Shown: positions 13,328-26,816, numbered from the stretch's first letter. The stretch: 64,000 nucleotides of DNA from Chaenocephalus aceratus (GCA_023974075.1 CM043800.1:37796060-37860059), one strand, 5' to 3'. The notes: a model not told the origin generated them from the letters alone. A program made the numbers and translations.

Positions 13328-15738
13328 TGTGTGCGCCTAATGTTTCACAATCACAACCTTTTGCGAACGCCGAGTGGCTGTTTTGACATCACAGAATAGT
13401 TGGGGTATTTAAACATTTTAAAACAAACGTAATATCATTCAGAAATATGTCATGATGTTATTTAATGAATGTGTTGTTGAACCACAATACATGGATGAGG
13501 TAACTGAGACATATCGTAACTTTGAGACTTGTGTTCGTCACCCGTTGTGTGATCACTTTGGGATTGAATTCCTCTTAACCTCATAATAAATGGGTTGTTA
13601 AATTATAATTTTTTTAACATTTAAGTAGTGAGATAGTTCAGTTCATAATTGGTCATCAATTTGTGTAGTTACTACTGTAGGAATTAATCTTGTATGTAAC
13701 ATTCATCAACAGCCTTAGCTAAGTATAAGAGTATAAGAGCATAAGAGAGGACAAGAAAGACACAGTGCAACAGAAAGCCGTCTCTGAATGAAGCCAGAAG
13801 ATGGACTTCGAGTTGAGATTGTTTTTCAATTATTTCGGTTTCCTTCTCTGCGGTCAGTGCTGGCAGAAAGGAAGGGTTCGAGCGTGAACGCCTCTCTGGT
13901 CGTCGGACAGGGAGACGCCTCGTTGACTCTGTCCCGGCTGAAGGCGCTGGACGAGGGGACGTACATCTGCACCGTCACCCTCGGGCCTTTCAACGCCCAG
14001 CAGGTCATCCAGCTGCACATCACTCGTAAGTTCAAACCCAGACCAGACTCAGTTTTATCCCACAGGCAACAAGGCAAGGCATCTTGAAACGCTTGTACTG
14101 TGCAATATGATGCAGTACTCGAGTATATACCTGTCACAAGATACAAGTACTCAAGCTTTGAGACTTTTTATGTACCTGATTATTTCCATTTCAGTTGTTC
14201 ACTTATTATTTAGCACCTTTCAACACAAGGCAATTCAAAGTGCTTTACAAACATGAAAGACATTAAGACGTTTAATATAAAATGGCATTTAAAAACACAA
14301 AGATAATAAAACATGGATAACAAAGGCACATGCATAAAGTGACAGAGCAGTGCGAGATACACACATCTGAAATGTTTAGCTCTGACTCAATCATTGCTCA
14401 CTTTTTAGCAGAAATGCTATGACCTCACTTTCTTTCTACTTTAATGTCTTAACGTACATTATTTAATTTCATATTCTGTTCTTGTATCATATTCTATTCA
14501 CATGTATATAGACTTCTATATTTTATTTGACATGTTGCATTGTTGGAGGAGCTCAGGTCAGAAGAATGTCTTGTTATTTCCGTAGCTTTGTGCATCTACA
14601 CTAAAACCTTTGAATCTTTAAAATACATTTATTTTGTTCTTTGTTTTCAGAACCTCCTGAGGTTTCCCTCTCAGAGGAGAAGTTTGTTTTGAAGGCTGAC
14701 CCGCCCCAGACGCTGAGCTGCCACTGCTCTAAATATTATCCCACTGGATGCTCAGGTCTGTCACAAGATGTTATAACAATTCAATGTTTTCCATTATTAC
14801 TTGGATGCTTTTGAACCTTTGTGTTAATATTAACTTCACGCACGTCTTTTGTTTCCGTCTGTGAGGAAAAGAAACGGCTCAGAGCCTCAGGATACTGGAA
14901 GTCTGTATTTCTTAAATCTTTTTTCCTTCTAATTTGTTATTCCTTTTCTAAATAACACCTGTTATTTACTCAACAATAACACACAATTATCCTTGTTTTT
15001 ATTTATTTGTTTAATTCCATAATCTCGGGCTTTTTTGTCGTCCGTCAGGAACTGAAAATAAAAATAACCGGAAACAGACGTAGGCCTATAAGGGACATGT
15101 CGAGCATCATTGCGATACACAGCCACTGAACTGATTACCCAAGATCCTCAGCTATGGTTTAAGCTCGCTGATTGGATGTTTTAGCCGCAATGCACGTTGG
15201 GATATGGTGCTAATGCGAGATGAAATCCGAAAAAACTATATTAATTCAGTTTCTTATTATTATTCTTTTTTTGATCATTAAAAAACTCACCTGTTCACCG
15301 TGGCCTTTGACCCCTGACCCATCACAGTCCCCCTGCTTCCACTCCTACTGTTCCTCCTAGGGTTATTAGTAATACTACTTTATTATTTGCCCCTCTTGTT
15401 CCCCATGTGAAGCGGCCCTTGGGTCCCTTGAAAGGCACTATTCAAATTGAATCCATTATTATTATTAATATTAATATTATAGCACAGTTTGATTAATTGA
15501 TTGACAGGTCATATTTCTCTACCTTCTCCCTCCCTCCAGATGCTTTTTTGTTAATTGATTTATGTTTTATGATATTTTGTGTATTTCACACTTTGTTTTA
15601 TTTATTTTTCCGTTAAGTTTCTGGCTGTTGGTCTACTTCATTCCCTTTGTGTGTTCTGTTTTCTATTGTTAACCATTTTCTAACTGTAACTGAATGTGCT
15701 CTATTAATTCAGTTTCTTATTGTTAAGATTATAGCACA

Positions 15739-15785
<47 letters not shown>

Positions 15786-16780
15786 GATGATTGACTGATG
15801 ATGACAGGCCGTCTCACTGTTCTCCCTCCTCTCAGATGGAGTGGTGGTCCCTCTCTCCTGAGGACTCAGAGCCCAAACTGCTCCTGGATCAGGGCTCTCT
15901 CTCCAGCCACCGGCAGCACGGAGACGGCTCCTACTCCCTGTCCTCTCACCTGTCTGTCCCCTCCAGCGTCTCCCCGGGGACCAGGCTCACCTGCAGGGTG
16001 TCCCACCAGGCCCTGGACGCCCCTGTGTCTCTCACTGTTGTGGTAGAAAGTCCAACACAAGGTAATAACGTGTGGCTGTTGCTGTGATGTATGTTTCACA
16101 GCAGCAGGGTTTAAGACACCCTGGTTCTCAACTACAGCTTTTCACTTTGCCATCAGGACATTTCCATTTGAATGACACAAAACTAATATCAATACCAAAC
16201 CTCCATGTTAACTTACCATATTTAAAACAATTTAGCAATTTGGCATCAACAAAGTATGACTAATCTTGTCTTATCTAATATAAGTTTCAAATATTATATA
16301 AAAATACAATAAATGTTTCATGATCATAGCTGTATTTTTTTAATAGCTTCAATGTCATGTGACCCGGTGACTCCAAATCCACACCAGATAATATTACTAC
16401 ACCAGACAAATAGGGCAAAAACACATTTTAATTTAATTGAACTTTTCCTTAATTTAAATATGATCAAATATAACACACCTCCTTTTTGGGGCATTTTAAG
16501 TGTTTTTATGCCTAATGGTCATTTTTATTTGTCCTACCCCAACCCTCCCTTATATTGTACAGCCACTTTGATTCCTAGAAAAGCGCTATTAAAATATGAT
16601 GTATAATTATTGCATTGTAGTCCACTCTATATTTAATCAGAAAGTGTGTCATCAAATATGTTGTGTCTTGAGAGTTGCTTCACATTCCATACTGCGTGTC
16701 TTCTCTCTTCAGGCTCCTACTGGTGGGTCCTGGGCTTCCTGATCGTCAGCGTGCTGTTCTTCCACCAGGTCATGACATAA
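9004..16780 (+). CDS. tapbpl: Tapasin-related protein (TAPBPR)
   Basis: Membrane chaperone that edits peptides on MHC class I. Exons: 9004..9052 (signal peptide MMIQVILFGYFLTCVSG), 9673..9885, 10485..10754, 12855..13054, 13858..14025, 14651..14755, 15836..16061, 16713..16780; about 432 residues against 468 in human. Family matches are DVVLSC, LLHADC, EVTCELSRY, the IgV motif DEGTYIC and the IgC1 pair LSCHCSKYYP / LTCRVSHQAL, then a membrane helix (WWVLGFLIVSVLFF). Only about six residues follow the helix, so a tail exon may be missed or the tail is lost. Two one-base indels are inferred: a deletion in the C run near 12949 (creates TAG) and an insertion near 14741 (YYP then frameshift). Intron phases agree only when these are discounted. 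The IgC1 domain is split by an intron. Intron 3 carries a 2-kb hAT element. Confidence 0.85.
9916..10077. repeat. 57-bp tandem repeat, three copies
   Basis: Three nearly identical 57-bp units starting at 9916, 9973 and 10030, beginning tcctctcctgctgatgttca, in tapbpl intron 2 just after the donor. The last copy is truncated. Confidence 0.9.
10130..10455 (-). repeat. Dispersed MITE-like repeat, copy 1
   Basis: Reverse-complement match to 19950-20200 (shared ctctgattggttagct, gatgtcccgcc, aaagaggc ends). In tapbpl intron 2, upstream of exon 3. Confidence 0.7.
10808..12807. mobile_element. 2.0-kb hAT-type element with internal minisatellite
   Basis: Ends CAGAGGTGGGAAGTA and (complement) CAGAGATGGCAACGTAC, flanked on both sides by the perfect 8-bp duplication ATAACATC (10800-10807, 12808-12815). 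The interior is largely a 37-bp minisatellite. Noncoding; inserted in tapbpl intron 3, 47 bp before exon 4. Confidence 0.9.
10915..12392. repeat. 37-bp minisatellite inside hAT element
   Basis: About 40 units of acatgttgaactcaaatac then ctgtactttctacttctt, varying mainly at one or two bases (ctc/cac/ccc) and with scattered one-base gaps. The same family recurs at 63221-64000. Confidence 0.95.
13256..13333. repeat. (TG)n microsatellite
   Basis: Nearly pure TG dinucleotides in tapbpl intron 4. Confidence 0.95.
14864..15104 (+). repeat. Dispersed repeat in tapbpl intron 6, copy 1
   Basis: Direct match with 37748-37997: both contain ctcagagcct, tttactcaacaataacacac and agacgtaggcctataaggga. Family not identified. 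Confidence 0.75.
15740..15785. repeat. (GATT)n microsatellite
   Basis: About eleven GATT units ending 50 bp before tapbpl exon 7. Confidence 0.95.
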
Positions 16781-16954
16781 ATAAGGATTTAATTCTAATA
16801 GTCCTGACTTTAAACTGAGCCCAGAGAGATTTCCTGTTGTGAGTCTGTAAGTTATTATTAATGTTATAAGAAGATATCGCTGGTTCTTTCCACTCGAGGG
16901 GTTAGACTTTCTTTTTGGATATAGTATTCCTGTTCTTGCACTATTTCTTTTTAA

Positions 16955-17682
<728 letters not shown>

Positions 17683-17933
17683 TTAATTTGGTATTTGTTT
17701 GTTGTCTTTTATGTTATGGCTTTTTTGTGTGCTTGATTTTCCATTTGGTTTCTCTTTTTGTAATTTACTTTTCACAATGAAGGATTATGTGACTGAACCA
17801 GATTGATTGAGGTGTTTGACGTGATCTTCTTCAGTACAGTTCTCGTGTAATATCTGTGAGCTTTGTAAGAACTGGCATCACTGGAGTATATTGTGAAAGA
17901 AACCAGCTCTAAAATGTCTCGACGCGTCAGGAG

Positions 17934-17939
17934 AATAAA
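17934..17939 (+). terminator. Candidate tapbpl polyadenylation signal
   Basis: AATAAA on the plus strand 1.15 kb after the tapbpl stop. If used, the 3'UTR would run through a piggyBac-type MITE and its TG tract. An unrecognised tail exon is also possible in between. Confidence 0.4.
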
Positions 17940-17962
17940 ACAAAGGTCAGTTGTGTTGATGA

Positions 17963-17972
17963 TTTATTTATT
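17963..17972 (-). terminator. Candidate vamp1 polyadenylation signals
   Basis: Two overlapping AATAAA hexamers on the minus strand (17963-17968 and 17967-17972), about 1.8 kb past the vamp1 stop. They face the tapbpl signal with a 23-bp gap. A long vamp1 3'UTR is typical of neuronal SNARE genes, but nearer signals could be used. Confidence 0.4.
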
Positions 17973-19065
17973 GGCATCAGCAAAAGTGATAAGCATGCAT
18001 TTTGTTTTTCAGTTGCATCTTCTTACTGCATTTCCAAAACATGTTCTCTTATCTCCCGTGGTAACAACCTGACAACATCGCTGCGCAATATCATCAGACA
18101 ACTAACTGCTACATTATGCATCTTCATTTAATCAACTCTCAAAATTAGCTTTTACTTTGACATCCCCCCATAAAACCTGAAAGTTCATAAACACATGTTC
18201 AGGAGAATAATCTGACACGTGTGCTAACGATCAATCCATACGAGACTACATGGTTTTTACAGCTCACTATAGAAGCAGTTGTTTGCCGTCTGAGAATATA
18301 ATTTTGTAAGTGAAATTAATCAAATGTTGGCAAACTCTTGAGTTGCTTAAGCATTGTTTTTTAAGATCAGAAAGACATATACACAGGTCGAGAAAACCAT
18401 TAACAAAATCAAATGTACAATCGGCAGTTGGGTTCAGAAATGGCAGATACACAGATCACACAAAAAGGCAAAACTATGGACACGGTTTGCCATGCAAGTT
18501 AGAAACAAACACCATGTTGCATTCCTGCAGGTGGGTCTGTTTGTTAAGTGAGGGGGGCGGGAGGTGGGTTTCTAAATCATGTCTTTTCCCCGTTTCCCTG
18601 CAACATCAAACTAACTTATTATTTCAGCACAACTTGTAAAAAAGTTGGCTTTTGTACCAGTTTTCTTTTTTTAAATGTGACGCTTCACTTCCACCTGTCT
18701 ATGGCTGTGTCCAAGTCGGAGTACAGAGTCCTCCTTCAGTTCGTGTGTACAGTAGATTGTCTGCTTTTGATAGTTGTGACACTTAGCATAACAGTAACAT
18801 GCTCCCACCTGCGGTACTCAAACCAAGGGCAAAAGAAGCACAGGTATGCAAGTCACTTATCAATCATTGTGTGTCCAGAATTTGAACTCCAGATGTTGCT
18901 TTTTCAAAAGAGGGAAACATACTTTCTACTTTTCTGAATAACTTCCCTTTTTTACATTTGTCCTCTTATCATAATTACTGAATTCTGCAGAAAGGAAACC
19001 AATAAAACCAGCTATCTCCAAAAAACACTACTTGCTACAATACTTTGGATCACAAACAAACACAC

Positions 19066-19100
<35 letters not shown>

Positions 19101-19527
19101 ACAAAAATGCTTTTCTAATCTTAATCTATCATGACCGTGTGTTAGTAACTAGGGGTGATGGGAGCGTTGTGAGAGAAGCAGTCTGTTAGTATCAACTTAC
19201 AAATGTAGGAACGTCCAAAAAAGGTGATGTGAACAAGCTTTGGCGTATATCTGGGGTCGAAAGGACTGCCAACTGCTGTTCAGTCTCCCTGCACACACTC
19301 ACCGTCTGCACATGGTACACCCCCCCTCATGGTACACCCCCTCATGGTACACCCCCCCTCTCATGGTACACCCCCCTCTCACAGCCATGTTTTACAGGAC
19401 TTAGCCTCGTGTGTCACAAGAATTGTCTCCCTCCCTTCTTCCTCCATCCCTCCGCCTGCTGCGTCCTTCAATAATACATGAGGGGCAGAGGCAGGACGCC
19501 AACACAGTGGAAGAAAGCAACAAGGAG

Positions 19528-19572
19528 AGAGGGAGGGAGGGAGGGAGGGAGGGAGGGAAAGAGGGAGGGGGG
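19528..19572. repeat. (GGGA)n tract
   Basis: Purine-only tetranucleotide repeat just 3' of the vamp1 stop exon on the transcribed strand. Confidence 0.9.
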
Positions 19573-19742
19573 GACACCTATAAACTCTACTGTCGTCACG
19601 TATAAGTGCGAGATGGTTTGATGGAAGACTGTGAAGAGAGGAAGGATAAAAGGGGAGGAGTGGCGCTTGGGTATCTTTTTTTTCTGGTCTTTCCTCTCAT
19701 ATCGTTCTCAAGTCCATATCCATCTGTATTGATGGGCTGAGC

Positions 19743-22379
19743 TCAGTAGAAGAAGTACACTGTGAGGAGGAAGAGGAGGAGAGAGGAAGTCATTAGTCTA
19801 ATGGACCTGGCAATACATCAGAACAGGGAGACAGCTGAGCTCTCCTTATGTTACACTACAGGTTTGTTTTTAGTAAAGAACCGCTATCTGTATTATAACC
19901 ATTATTTACTGTCAAGAATAATGGTCGTGCAACCCTGACCCTGTACAATTAAAGAGGCCCTGCTATGCTTTTGCCTATAGGTTTTAGTGCAGGTAAATGG
20001 TCTGCAAAGGCTAAAATCCACGCCTTGCCTGAATCACAATCCAACATATTGTACGAGAGACTAAGAGGCGGGACATCTCTAAGATGCTGCCCAATCACAA
20101 CAGAGCCGGCCAGCTAACCAATCAGAGCAGACTGGGCTCTGGTTTCAGACAGAGGGTGAAAAGAGGTGCTTAATTAGCATACTAGGGCCCCTTTAACAAT
20201 GTCCATACAGTATATTATCATTCATTGTGTCACTAATACCGGATTACTTCCTGCTGCTGTGATGAAAAATATTGTATAGCCGAAAGTGATTTGTTTAACA
20301 ATAAACTCCAGTTGACTTTCCCAAATTCTTTTTTCTTTCTTTTTTTAAACTCATCGGTCACAGCCTCTGCAGGGGCAGCATGGAAGTGACCATTCACAAC
20401 AAAAGTGATTTTTAAAATGATTATATAAATACTGTTCTTAACAATATGTCATCATTCATATTATTATTCATATTCTAATTATACATAATAAAATAAAAAC
20501 TCAACGGCTCCAACAATATGAGTAATTGCCATTTACAGAATAACATTTTCAATATTATTCTCCCTCTGTTGCCGAGAGGAATCTAAAACAAACACTTAAT
20601 CTGCTTTTTAATACTCTTATCTGTTTATAAAAGCTTACAAATCTGTCGTTCAATAAATCAAGCAGTATTTGTTTTACAGTGAAGATGCTACTCACAGAAT
20701 AGTATTCCAACCACAATGACTCCGATGATCCCCATCATGATCATCATCTGGAAGGAGAAACAAAGATTTAAGTGACGTTTTAAACCCTTAAGGGACATTT
20801 AAGTCGGACTGTATCGAGTGCAATGCCTGCAGAGAAGAAACAACAGAACATGGATCGCCCTGTAGTCTGCAGTGGAACTCTCCATATGTTCCCTGAAGCG
20901 TCTGCTCCGGTTCCACAGCAGCTCATTAACAGATCAGTGTGTGGAGAGCAGGGTCCTCGGAGCAGACCCTGCGTGTTCGCCTCAGCGCACCTCAGCATGA
21001 CGGCTTTAAAAGACAAGCGCTGAGGATCTCATTCTCACAAAAAGCCCTTTCAATTACTTATTGTAAATGCCGACATGATTCACATTGATTTCAGTCAAAA
21101 GGAACCAGAGACGTTACACATATTTATCATATTGATAATCGTCTGTATTATAAACACGACCCTCATTATATTGTTCATTTAATGTAATACTTACATGATG
21201 TATTCCTTTCATACGTGTCCTCTAGCCCTATCCTGTGTTCCCTTCCCTCTTATTGCTGCTCTGACACCCGACAGGGATCAATAGAGGTTTTATTTAACCG
21301 GCTAAGTGCCCACCTTGCAGTTCTTCCACCAGTACTTGTTCTTTAGCTTAGCTGCGCAGCTTTCAAACTGGGAGGGCCCCGGCTTGGAGAGCATCCGCTC
21401 TGTCATCCAGCTCCGAGAGCTTCTGGTCCCTTCCAAAACCTTGTCCACGTTCACGCGCATGATGTCCACCACCTGGCCCACAGCAGCGAGGATGAGACGG
21501 CATTTGGCAGCGGTTTAGGGAAGAGAAAGAGAGAGAGGGCGACAAGGGGGGTTATAGAAAAGCTTCAGGAACCAAAGGTGTTCTTGTCCTATGCGCGATA
21601 GCTGCAGCGTGGGAATACACGTCAAACAGTGCTACGTGTGTGCAATGGATAAGTAAACGATGTGCATGTAAGATAGAGAAGGAAGGACGCTAAATATCAT
21701 AAATGAGAAGTAGTTGCATCCATTTGCGAATAATTTTTGAAAGAAGATTTGATAAATAAGAGCAACAACAAAGCGTGTTGTCCTGTGTGTCCCTCGTAGA
21801 GTAGCATTAACAGTAAGTCCACTTGAGTGAGACAGCACTTGGCCGCGCTGAGGAGAGACGTGATGACAAGGGGGGATTCAAAGGTGTTACTGTCAAACGC
21901 ACGATTAGCTACAGTGTAGTCGTTGGGAATAAGAGCCCCAGGCACTTTCTAACAGTGCGAACATACAAAATACTTAAAACATGAAAGAAATAAGGAAGTA
22001 CAAGTGATGTAATAATGAAAGAAATATGCAGAGGACTAAGTAAAACTATGTGCATGTAAGACAGCAGGAAGGACGCTAAATATAATAAAAGTGTTAAGAA
22101 GTCGTTTGCACCCATTTGCTAATTATTTTTGGCAAATATATAAAAAATCAGAGCAGCAACAAATCATTTTAAAAGCGCGGTACGTTAACAGTAAGTTATG
22201 ATTCAACTGCTTTTATTTGATGCCTTGAATGTAACATCTAGCTCTGGCCTGGTTCAGCTCACCTCATCCACTTGGGTCTGTGTCTGCTGTAGCCCTGCGG
22301 TTGCTGGAGGTGTTGGGGGGGCGGGAGGTCCTCCGCCGGGGGCTCCATCAGGCCCGGGGGCTCCTGGAGCGGCAGCAAT
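19743..22379 (-). CDS. vamp1: Synaptobrevin-1 (VAMP1), first coding exon not found
   Basis: Vesicle R-SNARE that pairs with syntaxin and SNAP-25 for exocytosis. Exons in transcript order: 22263..22379 (Pro/Gly-rich N-terminus up to QQTQTQVDE), 21314..21472 (SNARE motif, VVDIMRVNVDKVLE to KNKYWWKNCK), 20696..20747 (membrane anchor MMIMMGIIGVIVVGILF), 19743..19759 (last residues YFFY and stop). KNCKMMIM and the YFF end favour VAMP1 over VAMP2. Four one-base indels are apparent: a missing C in the C run near 22321, an extra G near 22288, a missing base near 21440 (LE then lost R-D-Q) and an extra C near 21378. They compensate in pairs, so exon lengths stay in phase. The initiating exon (only a few codons in this family) was not located; it should lie between 22380 and about 24200. 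Confidence 0.85.
19950..20200 (+). repeat. Dispersed MITE-like repeat, copy 2
   Basis: Starts aaagaggccctgctatgc and ends gggcccctttaac; inverted relative to 10130-10455. Lies in a vamp1 intron. Confidence 0.7.
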
Positions 22380-23439
22380 CTGCAGACCTGGGAGGAAGAG
22401 GAACTGACGTGAAGAGGTATATTCGGAGGATGGGTGCATGTATGAGAGCTTTATTGTAATCCAATACGGAAAGTGCTGAAAATAAGATTCTCCTGTAAAG
22501 AAGGACACGAGGAAATAGGCCTCTTTTTCTTGTCTGGAGGAGGGATGAAGCCACCACATACAAAAGTAGGAAAATTGCTTAGTATGCATGGAGTGGATAA
22601 GGGGGAGGAATGCAGATGCAATTGGATTAAAGGAAATATAGGCCACGGCTCCGAAGAAGAAAGAAAGAGAAAGTCCTGGTTTTATGACAGGGGAGAGAAA
22701 GGGGAAGCTCCTGTGATGGATTACAGACCAAAAAAGGAAAGCAGGAGGTGTCAATGTTGGAAAATGGGAAAGGGGTTAAATGAGTGGGGGGAGAGGAGGG
22801 GGTTTTCAAACTGAGCAATGCACAGTTTATAGATAATCACATTTACTGCAGGGCTTAAAAATGATTTAGCAAAACATGATTTCCATTGACATGAGCAGGT
22901 GATGGTGGTTGACCTCAAACCTCTGACCCCACAATATGCTGACTAACACATTTATTCCATTGTTAAATCTCTGTTTTATCTTTAAAGAAAAGTCAATGTA
23001 ACTACACCTAAGGCTTCACGGAGGCAGCAGTCCACCCATGAATGCATAATTAGTGCTGGTGTGACGGAACATTTCACTTGCGTCAGCAAAATCCATCAAG
23101 CTGAAAAGAAATCACTTCAGTTTCCAACCCCCCCACCAGAGAAAAAACATACACGAAAATAACCTGGTTTGAATATATATTTAAACAGAGTATGTTTAAT
23201 AGGTATTTGTAATGATGCTATGGGGAAAAGAGCGCAGCAGAAAAGCCGCATTAATACTCACATCTTTCTATGCAGCTGTTTGACTCACAGACAGGAGGAG
23301 AGGGGAGGCTCTGAAGTACAACCCGAAAATAAGAAGCAAGAAAAAAACAGGAAAGATCACAGGGGAAAAAAAAACAAGACAAGGATTTCTAGGCACTGCT
23401 CCAAAGGAAAGTCAGAGAAATTCAGTTAGCGAAGCGAAT

Positions 23440-24200
23440 AAATATAAAGTGCCGCGCGGACAGCAAACAGGCGGAGGGTCTTTGCGCAGTGATCTTCTAG
23501 CGATGCATTTATACTGCAAGTCGTCAGCAAAGTACCGCAATACACCGAGACACGTAAAGGGCCGGGCGATAATTCACTGTGAGGCTGCACGGGCGAGCAG
23601 GAAGTGAAGTGGAGCGATGCGAGCTCAGGAGAAAGAAAGTACTTCTAAATGATAATCCATGTAAGAGAGAGGGATCCGCGGAGGGTTATTATATTCCTGC
23701 AGGGCTGCATGCAGCTCCTCCGGTCCTGATGCTGAGAGGACGCGCTGATTGGCTGCTGGATGTTGAGTTTCCTCTTCTAAAAGCTACTGGCAAAAACATG
23801 CAATTTCAAGATGAAAGGGAAAAAAAGTCCAGTCTGTGAAATGAGTTGTCTTTCTGTTGATGTCTGTCACCCCCTACCCCTCTCTCGCTTTCTCCGTGCG
23901 CCTTATGTGAAGTGCGGTAGTAGTTTGGGTTGTGTGTGTGCTGCAATAATGCGTCTCTCCTCCTGCCTTTCTACACTTGGACTCGTAACGACAGTGCGGT
24001 ACCCCCCCCCCCCCCCTCCCTTTCCTCCCCTCACCTCCTCCCCCCTCCCTCGCTGCCCTGCACACTTTGCAGTACTGCAGCTCTCTTTGTGGGCAGGACG
24101 GACACTGCGCGGTACAGTGGAGAAGCTCCTCAGCGCAGGGCCGTGTGCACACTGTAACACTGGGGAGGCCCTGACCTGTGCGATACAACCCGTGTGCAAT
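23440..24200 (-). promoter_or_regulatory. GC-rich region, candidate vamp1 promoter/5' exon
   Basis: Locally GC- and CpG-richer DNA (for example gccgcgcggacagc near 23450) containing a poly-C/CT tract at about 24002-24050, upstream of vamp1 on its transcribed strand. No start codon plus donor could be identified, so this is a positional inference. Confidence 0.3.
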
Positions 24201-24852
24201 ATGTGCTGTTGACTAAAATAGGGTTTGTTTTGTTTTTAATGCATTCTGTATTGTATTAGTTATTTTTTTTGTATGTCTGTGAAATGCTTTCGCTCGCAGG
24301 CTTCAATAAATAGTAAATAGTAAAAATAGTGAAAGCATTTGACAGAATTGAACGATCAATAACACCACTTCAGTCTTGCCTTATGCATTGGTGGCATGAT
24401 GTGTGTTCAATAAACTTGATTTATATTGCAATTTTAATACAAGATAACACAAAGAGCAAACCAAAACCAAAATAAAACAATACTAAGAATTTCGCATTTA
24501 TTTTTTCAGTTTTTTATGAAGTTATAAACTTTGTGGTTTTATGGAGAACATATTACATGTTTTTTCATTTATTTAGATACAATTTTTTCATTGATATAAA
24601 CTCTTCAGGAAAATGAAAAAACATCACAGATGCACTTTTTGAAAAAACTAAATAGATAATCTTGTCTAAATAATTCTTTGTACTTTGGATGCCTAAGAGA
24701 ACATTTCAATTTTAGACGAGCGTTTAACCAACCTTTTAACTACTGATCTTTTTCAAGAGAGATTTTTTTCACAGGTACCAAATGTCCTGAGTTACAACTA
24801 GGTTTTAGAGTATAACTAATCAGTCTTTCACGATAACTAAAAACAGGGTATA

Positions 24853-25218
24853 TGCAGGAATCCTGAAGTCAAATGTTAATACCTTTTAAGACCCTTTCCA
24901 TACATTTGAAGACCTCATCGCCGCTTGGAGTTCTGACCGGTTTACCTTGGCGACACACTTTACCTCACATTGACTATATACAGTATTGATTGTACTTCCT
25001 CCTTATCTTCCAACCATTTTGGACGCAGACTTGCATTCCCCCATAACGATGTTGTTTAACAACCGGCGTAAACGGACCTTCGCGCTACTCAAGCAGTGAG
25101 CGTGCGATGTCCTGTTCAGATGACGTCAAACCCAACGGGATGCCATCAATAAACTACACAGAATCACACTACACACCTACGCCATGATTACATTCAGGCA
25201 GACTGTAGAACACAACCT
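24853..25218 (+). repeat. Dispersed repeat, copy 2 (opposite orientation)
   Basis: Reverse-complement partner of positions 1-363. AT-rich sequence continuing to about 25400 may belong to the same element. Confidence 0.8.
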
Positions 25219-25430
25219 CTTTGGACAAATTATAGACTTATTGAAACAAGCTACAAAATGTAACACCTTGGAAAATGCATTTAATACTTTTTAATAGCAT
25301 TAATTTTCGCTAAATTGATTTATCAACTTTAATACTTTTAAGACCCTCTGAAAAAGCATAGATTTTGCAAAAGGGCACAGAAAAGCACAATTTGTATTGC
25401 AGATACATGTATTTTTGTTAGGGTCAAGCC

Positions 25431-26129
25431 CAGAGATGGGGTCATTACTAAACAAATGTAATATATTACATATTACTTTAAAAAAAGTTATATATTACAC
25501 TACTTACTATCTACATAAAGTAACTTGTTACTTTACTCGCCGAGCACGTACGAACTGCGCATGCGTGAGTGGCAATAACTCTCCTTACCAGCAGGCGGCG
25601 GTAGTGTGTATTCGTCATTCAAAACAGGCAACAACCGGAAGATAGAGAAGAAGAACAGACTACGTGATATAAACAAACAACAAATAGCGTGTGCAGTAGC
25701 TTCACGTTAGCATGTGTTCTTTGCAGGTGTGTGTTGAGGTTTGACGTGGTGTTTTACAGCAGTGGATAACAGCTTCTGGCCTGGACACAGTTTGCACCTC
25801 ACCGTCACGTTCCTGTCTATTCTTCGGACGAACTAAAAATAATGGGCATACCTCCACCCCTCGAAAGTTATCGCTGACTCAGCCATGTTTATGCAGCACT
25901 GCACGTGGAGATGTGGACGCGCAAGTCGCGCAGATTACGTACATATAAACCTGCGGCAGAAACCCCTCTTGTCTGTCAGTGTGATGACTGATTTTAATAA
26001 GTAACGAAGTAACGCGTGTCGGGGCAATGTTAGTAACTGTGTGGATTAAAATTATAAAAGTAGCGCGTTACACTACTCCGTTACCGACCAAAGTAATATT
26101 ATTACAGTAACGCGTTACACCCAACTCTG
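25431..26129. mobile_element. hAT-type MITE with CAGAG ends
   Basis: Ends CAGAGATGGGGTCATTACTAA and (complement) CAGAGTTGGGTGTAACGCG. Flanks GTCAAGCC and GTCAAGAC are an 8-bp duplication with one mismatch. Repeated gtaacgcgttac-type motifs near the ends; noncoding. Confidence 0.8.
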
Positions 26130-26816
26130 GTCAAGACCAGTAAGACTCATCATTGAGATTCTTTATTATTGAAAGGGTTCTGCTCATCCTGGCCTTTAAC
26201 TTTGAGCCTTTTCTTTGATACTAGTGGCAGGAACATCTATCTGATAGAAACATGTCGGAGCCATGAAACGTGTATAGTAATGTGTTTTGTTATATAAGAT
26301 ATTTGTTTGATCACGATTGGTTGGCTTGGGTCACATGGATATGGGCGGCACTCATTATAATCCTGTTCACCTGCGTGAGGTGTGTGGTGGAAGAGAGGGT
26401 GACACAGGACTTTGTTGACCGCAAGATTTACGATTGCTTTGCATTTTTCATTAAACTACATTACAATTCAACAGAGTTTTGATGTCAGCAAGTACTCTTT
26501 TTTAGCGTGTCATACAATATCAAACAGGCCCGGCCTCAGCCTCTCAGCGACTTTGTTTGTTTCCTGCTGTCGCTATACAACATTTTTAGAAGGAAAACAC
26601 ACAAGGCTTCTTTTCCAGTCCATTATTACACTTTTATATCATTTTTTTGTGAGTCAGGAAAAAAATAGATTAACTGAAATACACAAATCTTCTCTTTACA
26701 TGAAGAAAACAAAAAAATGGCAATACACAACACGTTTACAGCATGGCATCCCACAGCTGTTCTCCGTCAGTTCCTATTGGCTGCTCAGATGTTTTTGCCA
26801 GTATTGTTGGTTCAGG

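Larger units (their letters stand above)
22380..26816. other. vamp1 upstream region and mrpl51 3' flank
   Basis: Contains the missing vamp1 first exon and promoter (not located), a poly-C/CT tract near 24002-24050, dispersed repeat copy 2 and a hAT element at 25431-26129. TTTATT at 26162-26167 is a possible mrpl51 polyadenylation signal on the minus strand. No other gene seen. Confidence 0.5.
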
